Positions 47,944 to 60,534 are shown, numbered from the stretch's first letter. The stretch is 64,000 bases of DNA from Isoperla grammatica (GCA_945910005.1 OX246749.1:28186444-28250443); one strand, 5' to 3'. Numbers and translations are program-made. Notes: generated by a model from the sequence alone, not told the origin.

Positions 47944-48704
47944 ACCAAGTTATGTTCTGCTTTTGCATGCCTAATTTGTTTGATGCAATGAAATAATACT
48001 TTGCAGAATAACTGCGTTTTAGTTTTTCCCATATGTCTCAATCCTTTACCTCTGTCTCCCACCACCCTAAACGTAGAGGCAGAATCGAACCCTGGAAGAT
48101 GCAATGTAAGGGTCCATCTGTGTGCAAACTAAAGTGGAGGAGAACACGATAATAGTTCCAGGTACCAGCAAACCTCTGCCCTCACTACCGAGCCAGCCCC
48201 AGACTGACCGTACGCCGGCAGCCGTTCGAGAAGGGAAGAAAAGGTCTCTTTCTAAACAATTTGCCCACATTTTTAACCCTTTGTACAATATTGGGTACAA
48301 CCAAATATTTCAGTTCATATCGACGTTCATAAAAATTTATTTAAATTATCATTGCGGTGATGCATCTTTTTCAGTTTTTTCTGTATCTTCATTTTAAGTG
48401 ATTTGATAAGTCCTCAAATATATAACAGATTTGTGATTTAAAATCATTTCAGTTAGAGAATGATGTCAAGATTTTTATAAACAGTGTACCAAGAATATTC
48501 AGGAAATGCCTCTCTCATTACGGTTTGGTAAAAAAAAAAGTTATAAAATAGCAGTGTCATTTGCTCGTGGTCATTTTCATGAGATAAAGAAAACACTGGT
48601 CTGGTGTTCCAAAAAGGGCCGAGATCCGATCTCCACTACTGTCAAGCGGGCGGCTTTAGTCGCCATCTGTTGCAGGGGAGACTAGTGGAAGTGAGAGGAG
48701 TAAA
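47944..48704. other. 3' flank of lectin gene A
   Basis: No canonical AATAAA is seen in the first 500 bases after the TGA; AATAAT near 47992 is the closest match. On the minus strand a weak tRNA-like pair (GGCTCGGTAGTGAGGGC near 48190, GGTTCGATTCTGCC near 48088) is too widely spaced for a tRNA. No gene could be supported. Confidence 0.4.
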
Positions 48705-48914
48705 ATGTGCCCTTCTTTGACAATTCTCTTGTTGTCTACCACTTTATACATGTGTTCATACAGGCCTTACGCCTACGTGTTCCGAGACCACCCTACAGAT
48801 GCTTCGTCGTGGGCGAGGAACTCGTGGCCAATCAGCGATCGGCATTTACTCGGCCCGGCTAAGATCGGGTCATTGCTGATGGCCACAAGTCACTCGTCTA
48901 TGACAAAAGCATAT
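48705..48914 (+). CDS. Orphan exon, possible signal-peptide protein
   Basis: Two readings are possible. As a first exon, ATG at 48705 (context TAAAATG) gives a signal-peptide-like start MCPSLTILLLSTTLYMCSY. As an internal exon, the pyrimidine-rich stretch ending TCATACAG is a good acceptor and the exon is 48764-48914. Both share the downstream frame with PYAYVFRDHPTDASSW and LLGPAKIGSLLMA and end at a good donor, TAT|GTAAGG. Length from the acceptor is 151 bases, phase 2 in and phase 0 out. I do not recognise the domain. The next candidate exon (53274) has an incompatible phase, so at least one further exon would be needed if both belong to one gene. Confidence 0.4.
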
Positions 48915-49117
48915 GTAAGGTTGTCACGGGACGCGTATCTTCAGATTATGATCAAAATATATTCCTTTCTCTTTTCTTACCATCGTTATGTATCAAAGCC
49001 AACAGTTTGACATTAAATAGTATTTGTTCGGCCTTTTTTTTCATCCATTTTTAGAAAGTGAACTCTATTGTTATAGCGACTGCGAGCATGCTATCTGTGA
49101 ACATACATTTGGGGGAT

Positions 49118-52100
49118 TAGACGGTCAGCTACCCACTTTTGTGGTCTCACTCGGCCGGACCAACCGAGAGTAGACTCAAAAAATTCGTAATTTTTACCTG
49201 ATTACAGCAAAGGCAATCCGGAAATCGAAATCGGTAGCTTTCACTTTTTATAGCCAAAAAACGGCAAAAAACGGTAAATTTGTACAAGACCGATTGAGTG
49301 ATTGCGATGGAGAAGGTGTCAAAAAATTCGATATTTTTTAGAAATAAAGAAACAATAATGCGAAAATGGAAATCTGCAGAGTTTAGCGTTGAGATCCTAA
49401 AAAACGGTAAAAAATGGCACAATTTATTAAATAGACTAACTGACCAGTAATAATGAAAGAGGTAGGCTAATTTAATATTTTAAGCATAATGTAAAAGAAA
49501 TAATATGCAACTCAATATATGTGCCTTTAGGCATTACCAGTGGATGAAAAAGGGTACCAGAAAGGTACCGCCGCTGTCTTTTAGATCGCTTGACTGACTG
49601 TCTGAGAGAGAAGGCAACAAATGCGATTAAAAGCATCGTGCGAACATCTAAACCAGTAACGTTTACCTTTCATATCCTAAAGGGCAAAAATGGCCATAAA
49701 GGGGGGGGGGGGGTTGGTTATAAGATTATTAGTGCTATTATTTTCGCAAAAATAGAATAAACCCAAATGCAGTTGGAAACGGACATAAAAGATAAGTCTC
49801 AATTACTGTTGGTATTATTTCAAGTGCTTGAAGAACGGCAAGAAAGTCACATTTGGACGTAGTTATGCAGAAAGGAACCAACCCACAAATATTTTTTTTT
49901 TTTGAGAAAAATAGTCCCAAGCATCGACAATAGAGGCCTCTAAGTATGTGTTAATTCCCAACTTAGTATTATATATGTGCTGCCTTCTATACGCACCAGA
50001 ACCAACCCACACAAGAAAATTCAACATTTCGTATTTTGCAGAAAGGAACCAACCCACTTGGTTCTTTTCTTCTACCGGTAGGCTACACAAGAAATCCTAC
50101 ATTTCGTATTTTGCAGAAAGGAACCAACCCACTTGGTTCTTTTCTGCTTAATGTGAGATTGAGAATGCAACATTTTATGTTTCTTTCCATTCTGATCATT
50201 ATATTTTGTTGTTGTTGTTTACAGAACATTTATATTTTTTAAATGTGATTTTAAGGATAAAAAGAAGAATCCCATATATATCTATAAACTCAAAGTTCGG
50301 CCGGATGTTTATGTTGAAAGCAGAGTAGGAAGCCGTTGCAATTATTCAGGTTAATGTTACAAAAATGGAAGCATGGCGGGATTGAAAGTTAAATTAATCC
50401 ACATATATAAAAACTACTACCTATTCATTTAAAATCCTAATATATCACTTTTTGTCAAACTTTATTTCATCAAATATAGTAAAAGCAAAGGAACCAACCC
50501 ACATTTCATTTTTTGTAGTTGACTTATCCTAGTAAGCAGAAAGGAACCAACCAACATTTTTCGTATTAGCAACCAAAATACAAATATTTTTGGAAATACT
50601 TTTTTCTCCTTAAATTTACATATAACTAGTGTATTTAACATGAATTTGTAGATATCGTGGGGTTAATGCACATTTTATGATAAGAAGTAATACTAGAAGC
50701 GCTGTAACTATTTTTCAGATATGTGTGGGTTGGTTCCTTTCTGCATAACTACGTCCATTTAATTAAATGGAAATACTATTTGCAGGGAAAAATAATTTGG
50801 TAGGAAGAAAAATGTATCATTTGAAATGATTATGAACGCCGTTGGTCAATATGTATATCAGTTGTATTTACACGAAAACAAAAAAATCAAAATAGACTTA
50901 TTGTTTCCAATTATTTAAAAGATCAAATACAAGGAAAAAATATATGGACGGCATGACGTGTTCCATCAATCTAACTCCGTAAGTTCTAGACGGTTTGTGT
51001 AGGCCTAGTGTAGTGTGTAAAACACCAGTGTTCGGCATTTACATTTCAATGGCCTGGCCATGTGTATGTGTAAACTTGTTGAAAAAGTAATTGTAAACCT
51101 ACGAGTACGAAGCATCAAATTATGTAGATGTTAGATCATGATATTATATTATTAAACAAGTAAATGAAACCTCAATGTAAATACAATTTATTAAAACACA
51201 CATGTGAGATGACGTTAACAACAAATACAAGTTGTACCTTATTGTGTCCAACTTCGCTCTAAACAAAGAAATACATCGGTGATTTTGGAGCCATCAAGAA
51301 AGCACTCAATAAATTCAAAGATGTTCTGAAATCATCCTTGTTGATTCTGATATTTGCCCGCAGGTGTTCGCACTCTCCAACCACTGATTCACATATTTTA
51401 TACTTAAATATCTATCTTTATAGTTGGTTATCGCTCACTCGTCAATGGGGTTCGGAGGCTATAGGGTTGGCTCAGTCGCTTTAAATTAAAATCCCTCACT
51501 GAAAATCAGTCATGCTACTGAGTGGATTGACTCAAAATATGAAGTTTTCATTCATTACTAAAATATGTTATCCTCTACGCCTCCTTGTTAAATATTTTCC
51601 GTGCTTTGAGAATCACTAGAACAGTAACACTTTCACATAGTCGCATTGGTAACGCAAACACTATATTTCATTTAAATATATTATATCAAGTTTAGTGTAA
51701 TGAGGGCTTAAATATTATGTATGTATACTTTAGAAATCGGGGTCACTATTCTTATTGCAGTAGTTTCCTCTTTTAGGTACTGGATGCAAGGTCTCTTCTT
51801 GCACCTCTTTGCATTGGTCTTCACAGAAATACAAGTCTGTATCTAAACTTCAAATCACTGCACTGACACTTGGCTGTGGAACAGTGTTTGCATTTGCACG
51901 ATATCAATTCTAACACTTCTTCAGGGGCTGGTTTTGTCACAAGCCATCGGATAGCACTACTGAACCATTTTCCAGGCACCAGACATAGTCAAATGGGAGT
52001 GGGATTCTTAAAGATTGAGAGGTGAGAGAATTGAGAGAATTTGTTACCTAGCGTTATCATTCTACTGGTCTTGTATAATCTAGATAGCACATTTCTTGAT

Positions 52101-53200
52101 GAAAGCCAAATACTTCTGATTTCAACCTTCACAATATTTGTTTAGAATTCTGCTTTAAGTATGACATGTGTTGTCATCTCTTCCATGCAATGTTAGCGGT
52201 TACTTGGAGTTAATCGGTAACTTAAACTAAATATTAAATGGTCCATTTATGCCCCCCCCCCTTTTTTTCCATAATGCCCATTGCCCAACGCTATTATTTT
52301 AAAATGTTGGATAACATTTTCTTCACGATCTCTTATTTAAATTTTTTGCCGCCCTTACTAGCATTATCATTAATTGGTAATGTAGTTCATAAATTGCCCT
52401 TTTTGCCGTTATTTGTATGTAAAAAGTGAAAGCTACCGATTTCAATTTCCGCATTGTCTTTAATGCAATCAGGTAATAATTACGATTTTTTTAGCCCACT
52501 CCCGGCGTGTCTGGCCGAGTAAGACCGTTGTCTTGAATTTTTGAACAAAGGGGACAGGCTACTGGCTAGTATGCCTTTTTTATAACTTTTTGTTCTAAAG
52601 ACCAAGCAAAGCACTGCTGATTTTGATGGTCGCTTTATTTGTTCTGAATTCGTTCTAACATATCGAGTTCGTGCTACCAGTCTTAAGTGTAACCAACCGA
52701 TAGGTCTTCTATATGATACATTGGTGCCCTTTTTTGCCGTTTCTTGGTTTTAAAGGCAGTCATTATTATTTCTAACTTCACATTATTTGTTACTGGCTAC
52801 ATTCAGTTTGAAATTCCGAGCTGTTTGACTCCTCTCCCAGTGTTATCGGTCAACTGGTCTTCTAACTGAAATGTGTGCCGTTTTTGCCGTTTTTATGCTC
52901 CCAGTTCCAAACGGTAGCGATTTCCATTTTCAAATTACTTTTAATTAACTTAACATAAAATAAAAAATTGTTAGACACCTATTTCAGCGTTATGAGTCAA
53001 CTAGTCTTGTAGTATTTAAATAATTCTTTTTTGCCGTTTTTTGGCGTTTTTTGGCCATAAAAAGTAAAAGCTACCGATTTTGATTTCCGGATTGCCTTTG
53101 TTGTAATCAGGTAAAAATTACGAATTTTTTGAGCCTACTCTCGGCTGGTCCGGCCGAGTGAGACCATTCTGTTGAATTTGGGGGGATAGCTGACCGTCTA
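49118..53200. mobile_element. 4.1-kb TIR element, GAT target duplication
   Basis: Inverted ends TAGACGGTCAGCTA continue as about 160-bp inverted arms (TGGTCTCACTCGGCCGGACC, GAGAGTAG.CTCAAAAAATTC, AAATCGGTAGCTTT). The trinucleotide GAT flanks both sides (49115-49117, 53201-53203). A second right-arm-like block at about 52385-52550 and repeated TTTTTGCCGTTTTT motifs show tandem growth of the subterminal region. No transposase-like frame is present, so it is non-autonomous. The 3-bp duplication narrows but does not settle the superfamily. Confidence 0.8.
49855..50756. mobile_element. 902-bp MITE nested in the 4.1-kb element
   Basis: About 33-bp inverted ends, GGACGTAGTTATGCAGAAAG continuing into GAACCAACCCACA and its complement, bound the element. 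The flanks read ATTT on both sides, a possible 4-bp target duplication. The AGAAAGGAACCAACCCAC motif recurs internally at 50040, 50116, about 50489 and 50537. Confidence 0.85.
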
Positions 53201-53273
53201 GATATCAGTTGGCGTTGATATAGATTCCGGCTGACAACACTATAGAATAGCGTCCTACTCTTCTCTGTGGCAG

Positions 53274-53368
53274 CGTCGTGACCGTCGTAGTGGAGCCCAA
53301 TGACCAAGATGCCCTCGGAATACGACTGGTTAGATGGATAATCCCAGAGATGTCGTTAGTAGTCACGG
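53274..53368 (+). CDS. Orphan candidate exon
   Basis: A 95-base candidate between a strong acceptor (pyrimidine-rich TTCTCTGTGGCAG) and the donor ACGG|GTGAGG. The frame, entered in phase 2, encodes VVTVVVEPNDQDALGIRL followed by VRWIIPEMSLVVTG, which looks like beta-strand coding sequence. It leaves in phase 1. It lies just downstream of the 4.1-kb insertion and may belong to the same gene as the exon at 48764-48914 with another exon between. Family not recognised. Confidence 0.3.
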
Positions 53369-53614
53369 GTGAGGGCAGCTATAACGAGGATACTCAACAT
53401 CAGGGGTTGAAATTAGCGCTCGCCCACTCGCCCGAGGCTAGTGAAGTTTTGCTAGGGGTAGTAAAAATATCATTTCACTAGTCCGACGAGAGCGAGGGGG
53501 ACTGGTGTGTATTCAAGCCACCAGATTCACTAATTTTCCCAACGTTGTTTCCATATACATCCAGATGAAAGTTATCCCAGTGTATCTTTCTAATTCCATA
53601 TAATTTTTATTTAG

Positions 53615-54542
53615 TAATTAAAATTGAAAACAAGACGGGTTATTCCGCCACGTGGTTGACCCTAACTTGGCATGTCGACGTTTCTGGGTCTCTATGGACC
53701 CTGTCATCAGGACAACTGAAGTCCTCTCGTCTCGTCGTCCTAGCTTTAGATGTACGCTGCGCTTGCGCGGGTTCTACTGCGTGTCATACGAATGTCGTCT
53801 GCTTGTTGAAACTCGTTTGTGGGCGGAGGAACCCAATAGCTGAGGGGATGGATCTCTGTTGTTTTGATGACATCGGTCGAACGGGTTTAATGACCGTGGA
53901 CCAAGTTTCACGTAGCCTGTACAGACTTTAGTGGTCGTCTGCATTCAAGTTGTTCGAATGTTTCAGAATCTCAATAGACTCACGAATGAGTCTTGGCCAG
54001 AAATGAGTTTCTTGTTTCAGGATCTAAGTGTTCTCAAAGTCAAAATAATGAGCACTATTTGTGACGTTGTCGACCGCATCTCTAGCTAGTGCTGACAGGT
54101 GCACTTCGACCCGCCTACAATTGCCCCTATGGTCTCTTATCCTTTCAAAAACTATTATAATAACTGTTATTATAATAACTGTCTGCCTGATACTGAGTCT
54201 ATTGAAGTTCTAAAACACTAGAACAACTTAAATGCAGACGACCACAAAAGTCTGTACAGGCTTAGTGAAACTTGGTCTCCGGTCATTACTCCCGTTCAAC
54301 CGATAGTCACAACAACGGAGACACATCCCCTCAGCCCACAAACGAGTTTCAACCAGTAGACGACATTCGTATGACGCGCAGTAGAACCCGCGCAAGCGCA
54401 GCGTACATCTAAAGCTACGACGACGAGACGAGAGGACTTCAGTTGTCCTGATGACAGGGTCCATAGAGACCCTGAAACGTCGACATACCAAGTAAGTGTC
54501 AACCACGTGGCGGATAACCCGTCTTGTCTTAATTTTAATAAC
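53615..54542. mobile_element. Foldback element, ~930 bp with ~350-bp arms
   Basis: The left arm (53615-53983) and right arm (about 54190-54542) are collinear inverted copies. Shared blocks are ACAAGACGGGTTAT, CCACGTGG, GTCCTGATGACAGGGTCCAT with its complement, GCGCTTGCGCGGGTTCTACT and TCTGTACAG. The centre contains AATAACTGTTATTATAATAA. Similar frames on opposite strands in the two arms are mirror images, not genes. Confidence 0.85.
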
Positions 54543-54765
54543 TCGGGCCACGAAAGCCTTAGTGTGTTAATTTTTATTTATTATATACACAATATAAAAA
54601 TCTCTTAATTTAGGCGTTTCTGGTGACTCCAAAGTCCCCCCCACCCCTACCCACCACCCAACGTCAAACCCGGCAAATATTGTCACTTGAAACATTCATG
54701 TGTAATGATCGTTGTACTTGGTGAATGTTTCCAGGTATCATAATTTTTTTAAATACAGTTTTTTT

Positions 54766-56081
54766 TAGGAATGTCGAACGGTATAAAATTCCATATCGAT
54801 AATCGCAACAACATTGACAAATGATCGCGATATATCGCGATAATATCGGCGCAAAAAATGTCGTCTCGATATTGCATTTTCCATTTTTACCGCGATATAT
54901 CGCCGCAATTTTATGAATTAAGCACTAATACTACTTTTTAACATTGCGTCATATCGTCATCGCGACTTTTCCAGCGTAATGAATGAAGGGCAAGAGCCTT
55001 GTTGCCGCTGCCAGTTGGATTGAGAGCTGTTGTAGGGGGGGGGGGGGGGGAGGGACTTAAGATCTGGCCAGACGGAGATGCTTCTGCCGGGCCTGTCAAA
55101 GCACAGCGATCAGTATTTTTTTCGCTCGGTTTTTTACTGTCGTCAACAGCTAAACCAAAATCTTTGCATACGGGTGCACGATACTTGTCCGGAGTATACA
55201 AGGCTCTCTTAGACATTATTTTCAAAAAGAAAGCGAGTCAAAAGCACAACAGAAAACTATACAAACAAGAAACAACACAGTCTGAACAACAGTAACTTAT
55301 ACACGCTCACAGACACTCAACCATTGGGTTTTAAATAAACTCAACTGTCTTGCAAGCAGGGTTGAAGGAGAGTGAACAAAAATGAGCCTGCCCAAAGATA
55401 AAACAATTCAACAGTTTTCTTTATCAATATGACAAAATAAAATACCATCTTTGTTCAAACTTCCAGAACAGATTATGTCTGTGTTTCGAAAGCCGCGCGA
55501 CAAGGGTGAATTCAGCAAGTGATAGCATTTATTATTTCTATTCTAACAATATTATCAATAGTTGCATCCTTTGTTCATTGACGCTTTCGTTGGTTTGTGA
55601 AAGAGGTTGACAAAGAAACGATAGATTGCTAACACTGACAGTGATAAGTCAATGGTGACATTTCAATTTTCAATTGTTTTTTTCATAGCAATTATCTTTA
55701 CAGTGGCCGATATTGTTATCGGTCGAGATTCGAGCTAGACTCAAACCTAACCTTGCATATCGCCGCCTTCAATGCACAATAGGCACGTGCAATGTTCAAT
55801 GGGTCCGGCACCGGGATTGTTGATCTGTTGTAGATTGGGCGTTGAAGTCGGTGGGGGGGGGGGGGGGGGGGGGGAATTTATTGGCGAATATTTTTCTTGC
55901 GGCTACACCGAAGGAATGCACTCGGCGGCTGGTCAGTGGTCGCTCGGCTAACGTTGAGCAGTCGCCAAATTACAAATGGAATCAAGTCACCGCGATTATC
56001 GGGATATCGCACTGAATTTAATATCGATATACAATATTCATATCGATATTTATCGATAAGCGATTATCGTTGACATTCCTA
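54766..56081. mobile_element. hAT-like transposon relic, 1.3 kb
   Basis: Ends TAGGAATGTC and GACATTCCTA are inverted, followed by ATCGATA/TATCGAT-rich subterminal sequence on both sides. Both flanks read AGTTTTTTT, consistent with an 8-bp target duplication allowing one-base slippage in the T run. TAGGxATG termini with 8-bp duplications are typical of hAT elements. G runs occur near 55035 and 55853. Confidence 0.8.
54938..55225 (-). pseudogene. BED-finger-like transposase N-terminal relic
   Basis: A 95-codon minus-strand frame inside the hAT-like element. Its start, with KYRAPVCKDFGLAVDDSKKP, resembles the W/CxxFG start of BED zinc fingers in hAT transposases. After about residue 50 the frame turns proline-rich over a poly-G/C tract and the second cysteine and histidine ligands are not visible. 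It is probably a truncated transposase remnant. The assignment depends on the surrounding hAT ends. Confidence 0.4.
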
Positions 56082-56289
56082 AGTTTTTTTAAAGAAGGTT
56101 GTTAAATAAAAAAATTATGTCTGCAAAAACACGTTTAAAAGAAATTACATTTATTATTTTCTACGTGTAACGATAGCTTCAAAAGTCTGTACGTTCCGTA
56201 CTAAGAGCCCTCTAGACCATTTGTGTCGAGTGCACGATAGTTGTAGTGTACTACACTTTACCCACACACAATTTTACACATACACACAT

Positions 56290-56610
56290 ACCATTTTACA
56301 ATTTAGCCAACGGTTTAGCCGCGGTCGCTTAGCCAGTTCCCATACGAACACCGAAGTTAGGCAACCTTGGGCTAGGTCAGGAGATGGATGGGTGACCACT
56401 CTCCTCTGAAACACTTGTTACCGTTGGTAAGAGCAGATTGCTTCGTTCTTCTCGTCAACTGCTAGGCAGTCCAGGTTAGTGTAGAAACCTATATGACTGG
56501 TCAAAGTTACACCATCCTCTCAAATGGGACGTAAGGCTGATGGTCCCCTTGGTACTTTTCGACATGAGTAGGCTATGTGCCGGTACCAGGCTTCCCCTCC
56601 TCCTTTATTC
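56290..56610 (+). mobile_element. 5S rRNA-derived SINE
   Basis: The stretch near 56345-56400 (ACCGAAGTTAGGCAACCTTG, then GGTCAGGAGATGGATGGGTG) matches the internal control region of 5S rRNA, boxes A to C. The following body has ATGGGACGTAAGGCTGATGG, GGCTATGTGCCGGTACC and CCCCTCCTCCTTTA, as in 5S-headed SINEs of invertebrates. A complete 5S gene is ruled out because its first half and final stem are missing. Target duplication not determined. Confidence 0.65.
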
Positions 56611-56619
56611 ATCATCATG

Positions 56620-57925
56620 CGTCGTTGTTAATCATCCGTTATTATACTGGTCACTGTTAAATGGCATAAAATGCTCTATGACGCCTATTCATAAATTCAT
56701 AACTTCATAAATTCAAAAATTCATATAAATTCATAAATACTATAGGTTTTTATCTTAAGAATGATGATATACAATTTTAAAACAAACTGATGTGACCAGT
56801 TTTTTATAACGAATGTTTTCGTGTCCCGGTGAAAAGGCACTTGATCCCAGTATATGCTTTCTTACTATTTCATAACTTATTTATGAAAAGAGTCACGTAA
56901 TAGCATTAAAGTAGTTATCGTGCGCTCGATTCTTATCTTTCAATAATGGTTTTACTCTTAAAGCTACGTCAAAAACAATTCGAGTTTTGGCTTTGAACGC
57001 ACACGGATGAAAAGCGCATCAGTTTGCTCGCGTCGCTGTCCAGCCGTTACTACTTTACGGGTCTAGACAGTTAATTTGGGCAAAGAAAATTGTCATTTCA
57101 TTGTTTCCTTGTGTCCTAGTGCGCTCAACAAGTGTCAAGTAAGCGAATGTATAGAGATGTTATCTTAAGTATTGGAGGAAAACATGATACCAAGTGAGCA
57201 GAGCGGCAGCATCACGGGCGTGACCTCGCTTATTTAAGACTTCCTACTGGACTGACAATAAAACGAAGAAGGCGGAGGTCGGTCGGTGTTGTGGTAGTGG
57301 GGGGAGGAGAAGTACTCTTCTTACGTCACACATATATATTTCTAAGCAGTACGTAGAAAAAGTGGTTTTTCAGTGGGGGTAGAATCACCATCAGCTATTT
57401 GATTACGGGCTAGTAAAAATGCTCTCCTGCTAGAGGAATATTGTTGCCACTAGCCCAAGTGGCAAAAAAAGTTATTTTCCACCATTGCTCAACAGACACT
57501 TTAGAGAAAACAACAGTTACAACACGTAGCCTATTCGTAATAAAAATACCAAAGGACCATCAGCTAAGTCTCATCTGAAAAGATAGTATCACAAACGAAG
57601 AGACGACTGTCTGAGCCCTTCGAAACTGCACAGGCACTGTTTGAAAATTACAGCGTATAGTATCAATTAATATAAATTTATCTTTTTCCAGAGCCCCCAT
57701 GAAATTTTAAGGGGTGGGTTGGGGGTTGGGGGGAATCAAGAAACACCTTAGCCCCCATCCCTGATTCCACGTCGCTAAGTCGAAGATGGAGTTGTACCTT
57801 CAGTACTGCTGGCGCTGCGAGCGGCAGACAGTCGCGCCTGAGACGCCAAACTCATATCAGATTGTGGATGTCATCATGTTATTGTCGTGCATCTTAGCTC
57901 TGTCATTGATAAATAGGTGTCATTA
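56620..57925. other. Spacer, no supported gene
   Basis: AT-rich sequence with short G-rich patches (57290-57310, 57705-57740). No exon, RNA gene or clear repeat was recognised. Confidence 0.4.
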
Positions 57926-58025
57926 TAGCCGAAGTCATTCGATAATATCTATTGTCAAGTAGCCACTCCACATTGCGTGTTGTACTGATAATGTTAATCG
58001 CTATCTATATCACTTGGAATCACGT

Positions 58026-58057
58026 TATATATAATTGAATACAAACAATGCAAGACA
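58026..58057 (+). promoter_or_regulatory. Core promoter of lectin gene B
   Basis: TATATATAA at 58026-58034 lies 30 bases before GACAGTTAGCAG. It is homologous to the gene A promoter at 31574-31606, and similarity extends upstream to about 57930 (GCCACTCCACAT, TGTACTGATAATGTT). Confidence 0.6.
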
Positions 58058-58140
58058 GTTAGCAGACAACACTTCACACCCACGAGCCGTGGCTGATTAT
58101 ATTACCAAACACAAACAGTAAAGGAGATTCAATATAATAG
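58056..58140 (+). other. 5' UTR exon of lectin gene B
   Basis: Homologous to 31605-31710. It ends at AATAG|GTAAGA (58141). The intron to the first exon-1 acceptor is about 2.4 kb here, against about 6.5 kb in gene A. Confidence 0.5.
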
Positions 58141-58911
58141 GTAAGATTACAAGTGAAAATAATTTGTATTCACAATTACTCCAACAAAAATTGACATCAT
58201 GTGGCTTTCAGCATCAAAATAATACAGTATATTCATTCGTGTAAAATTCTTTTCTATCCTATATTAACCAACACATTATTTCCTGTAAGAAGAAGCCGAT
58301 TTTTAGGTACGCACAGTACTCGCAGGAGTAAGGCCCCGCGTGACTGAGGGGCCCCCGAAATACAAATACCAAATTGAAAATACTTATGATAATAATACTA
58401 ACCGAATCTTTGTTAAAGTGTTGAATTAAATCTAAACAAAATATTATGCTGTATTACCATAACATCAGATTAACAAACCACTCATCTCTGCTACCGAAAC
58501 CTCTACAGTGCTGACTCGTTCGTTACCTTGAAATTATTTACCACTGCTACAAAGTGCCTATGACAGTCGTAGGGGGGTAGGGGGGGAGGGGTTTTAAATC
58601 CAGATTAATGTATGAAAATCGCCTAATAAGTAAGCAATAGCATTAATAGTAAATTGTATAATATAGCCATCAAACAAACCAGGGTATTTGACAATGATAG
58701 GCCCTTCTGAATGCAAGGATAATTGGTTTAATATCATTTTCCGGACTCTCGTGAAGACGATTTTGCAGAATTTTCTGCCTTCGGCAAATGGCTCTGCCCT
58801 CTCTGTTTAAAATAGCAACCTCAATTCACCCGACGAAGCCCTCCAAGATGAAATTCTGGGTACCCTACTCATACTAGAGCAGTCATTGACTATCCGTTGA
58901 GTGTATATTGT

Positions 58912-59336
58912 CAGGGTGCGAATTGATGGTTTGGCCGAGGGGGGAGGGGGTGCCTAAGTATAGTATCTGCGTGGGTAGTATAGGGTCTGGGGCAAAGCCC
59001 CAGCTGCCGGAGGCGACAATTTTTTGGGGGTAATATTGCCCTCGAGATGGCCTTAGAAGCGGTCTGAGAGTATTGGTTTGGTTTATTAATGAACATGCAC
59101 TTCGTGGCTAAATTATGTATCTAATTTCACGCAATATTTATAAACGTTACTAAAGATAAAGTCCCTTGATATAATATAATATGAGATGAGTATCCAGAGG
59201 TGGGGATCTAACCATCCCTGGCAGAGATACATTTAAGTAAAACAGAGCCAGGGCGGAAATTACCAGAGGGGGGAAAATTCCCCCCAACCCCCCCCCCCCC
59301 CCCCACCCAGCCCCCAGCCCGTCAATTCACACCCTG
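58912..59336. mobile_element. hAT-type MITE, copy 2
   Basis: Termini CAGGGTGCGAATTGATGG and CCCGTCAATTCACACCCTG, flanked by a perfect 8-bp duplication TATATTGT (58904-58911 and 59337-59344). It is homologous throughout to the copy at 9659-10082. It sits in the first intron of lectin gene B and is absent from gene A, so it inserted after the duplication or was lost from A. Confidence 0.95.
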
Positions 59337-59344
59337 TATATTGT

Positions 59345-60534
59345 ATATACTCAACATTGTAAGGAGAAAATTGTGTTTATATCTGATAAAGTAATTACTA
59401 ACAAGGCATATATCCAAGTGATAGTAGTTTTAAGCTCAGTATTGCGGGTGACAGCACACGAAAAGCCACCAAAGCACGCCGAAAAGATAGATTTGTTGTG
59501 GGTCAGATTATTTTCAACTTGCGGGGGCCCCTGAAATTCTGCGCTGCGCCACTGGTGCCTACATCACCTGTTAATAATAGGGCCTCCGAAAGGGCTGCGC
59601 GCAGTACCCCACGATCTATAAATCCACGTCTGCCTGTAAGTGGATAATAATGCTTTTACGCTATACAAATATATGGAAACCGATAAACAAACTCCGGAGC
59701 TTCCACTTCTCACTACTGAATATAATTCACACACATTCATATAAATTCCCATAGCTGCAGTCCATCTTAAAGGTGAAATTGCCTTGAAAATCAAGTCCGA
59801 CATTAATTCTTGCACGCACATTCTTATTGTAACGCTCAACTTACAGCAATTTGGCTACAAAACAAAAACATTCAACCTACCCTAAACGGGTGTTTATGGG
59901 TCGGACCCACAGATCGGTATCTTACAAACGCACCACACAACACCCCCATTACAGACCCTAGTGCATGTACGTTGCCGAAATGCACTGTTTTTAACCCATC
60001 CTATAATATTTAAGGAATTACAGATTCCAACTTAGAAGCAAACTATTCCCAAACCAACGGCTAGTTCCGAGCAGGAACGGCGTACTTGGAAAAGCCCCCA
60101 GTCATTTCTTCTCAGGACAGAATTGGCCAAAAGGATACTGTTTGATATCCTGTCACTTTCCCCAAAGGCCTACATTTAATTAAGTTTTCATACATACTTA
60201 AACACACATCAGATGGGACAATACACAATCCTACAATAAATCATTACAAATTATTCTTTTATAAGAGCTTTGGGTTTTTCTATAAGACTACTCGGTAGGG
60301 AGCAGTTTCTGTAGGAATCGCAGATCAGTGTTTACCTGACGACGCGTAACTCTACAGAATACTATCTACGATGATTGTATTATGCACCAAACACAGATAT
60401 AACACTGACCTCCCAAATACGACACACGCCCTTAAAATCTACATCCTTTCCGAATACCAAAGTGCACCAATACTTGGGACTATTATCCCAGGCCTAAGCA
60501 AACGTTAGTCAAACCCATCTAAATTCATTGCTCC
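59345..60534. other. First-intron sequence of lectin gene B
   Basis: No gene is recognised. The last ~100 bases (60430-60534) are homologous to gene A in two pieces: about 36070-36145, and the ~45 bases just before the exon-1 array (TCAAACCCATCTAAATT against TCAAACCCAATCTAAATT). Confidence 0.55.

Noticed and set aside
48060..48220. Minus-strand tRNA or tRNA-derived SINE
   Set aside because: A-box-like and B-box-like sequences are about 100 bases apart and no cloverleaf can be drawn.
53652..54551. Similar ~90-107-codon frames on opposite strands
   Set aside because: Mirror-image reading of the two arms of a foldback element.
56345..56400. Functional 5S rRNA gene
   Set aside because: Only the internal control region is similar; the 5' half and closing stem are missing and a SINE-like body follows.
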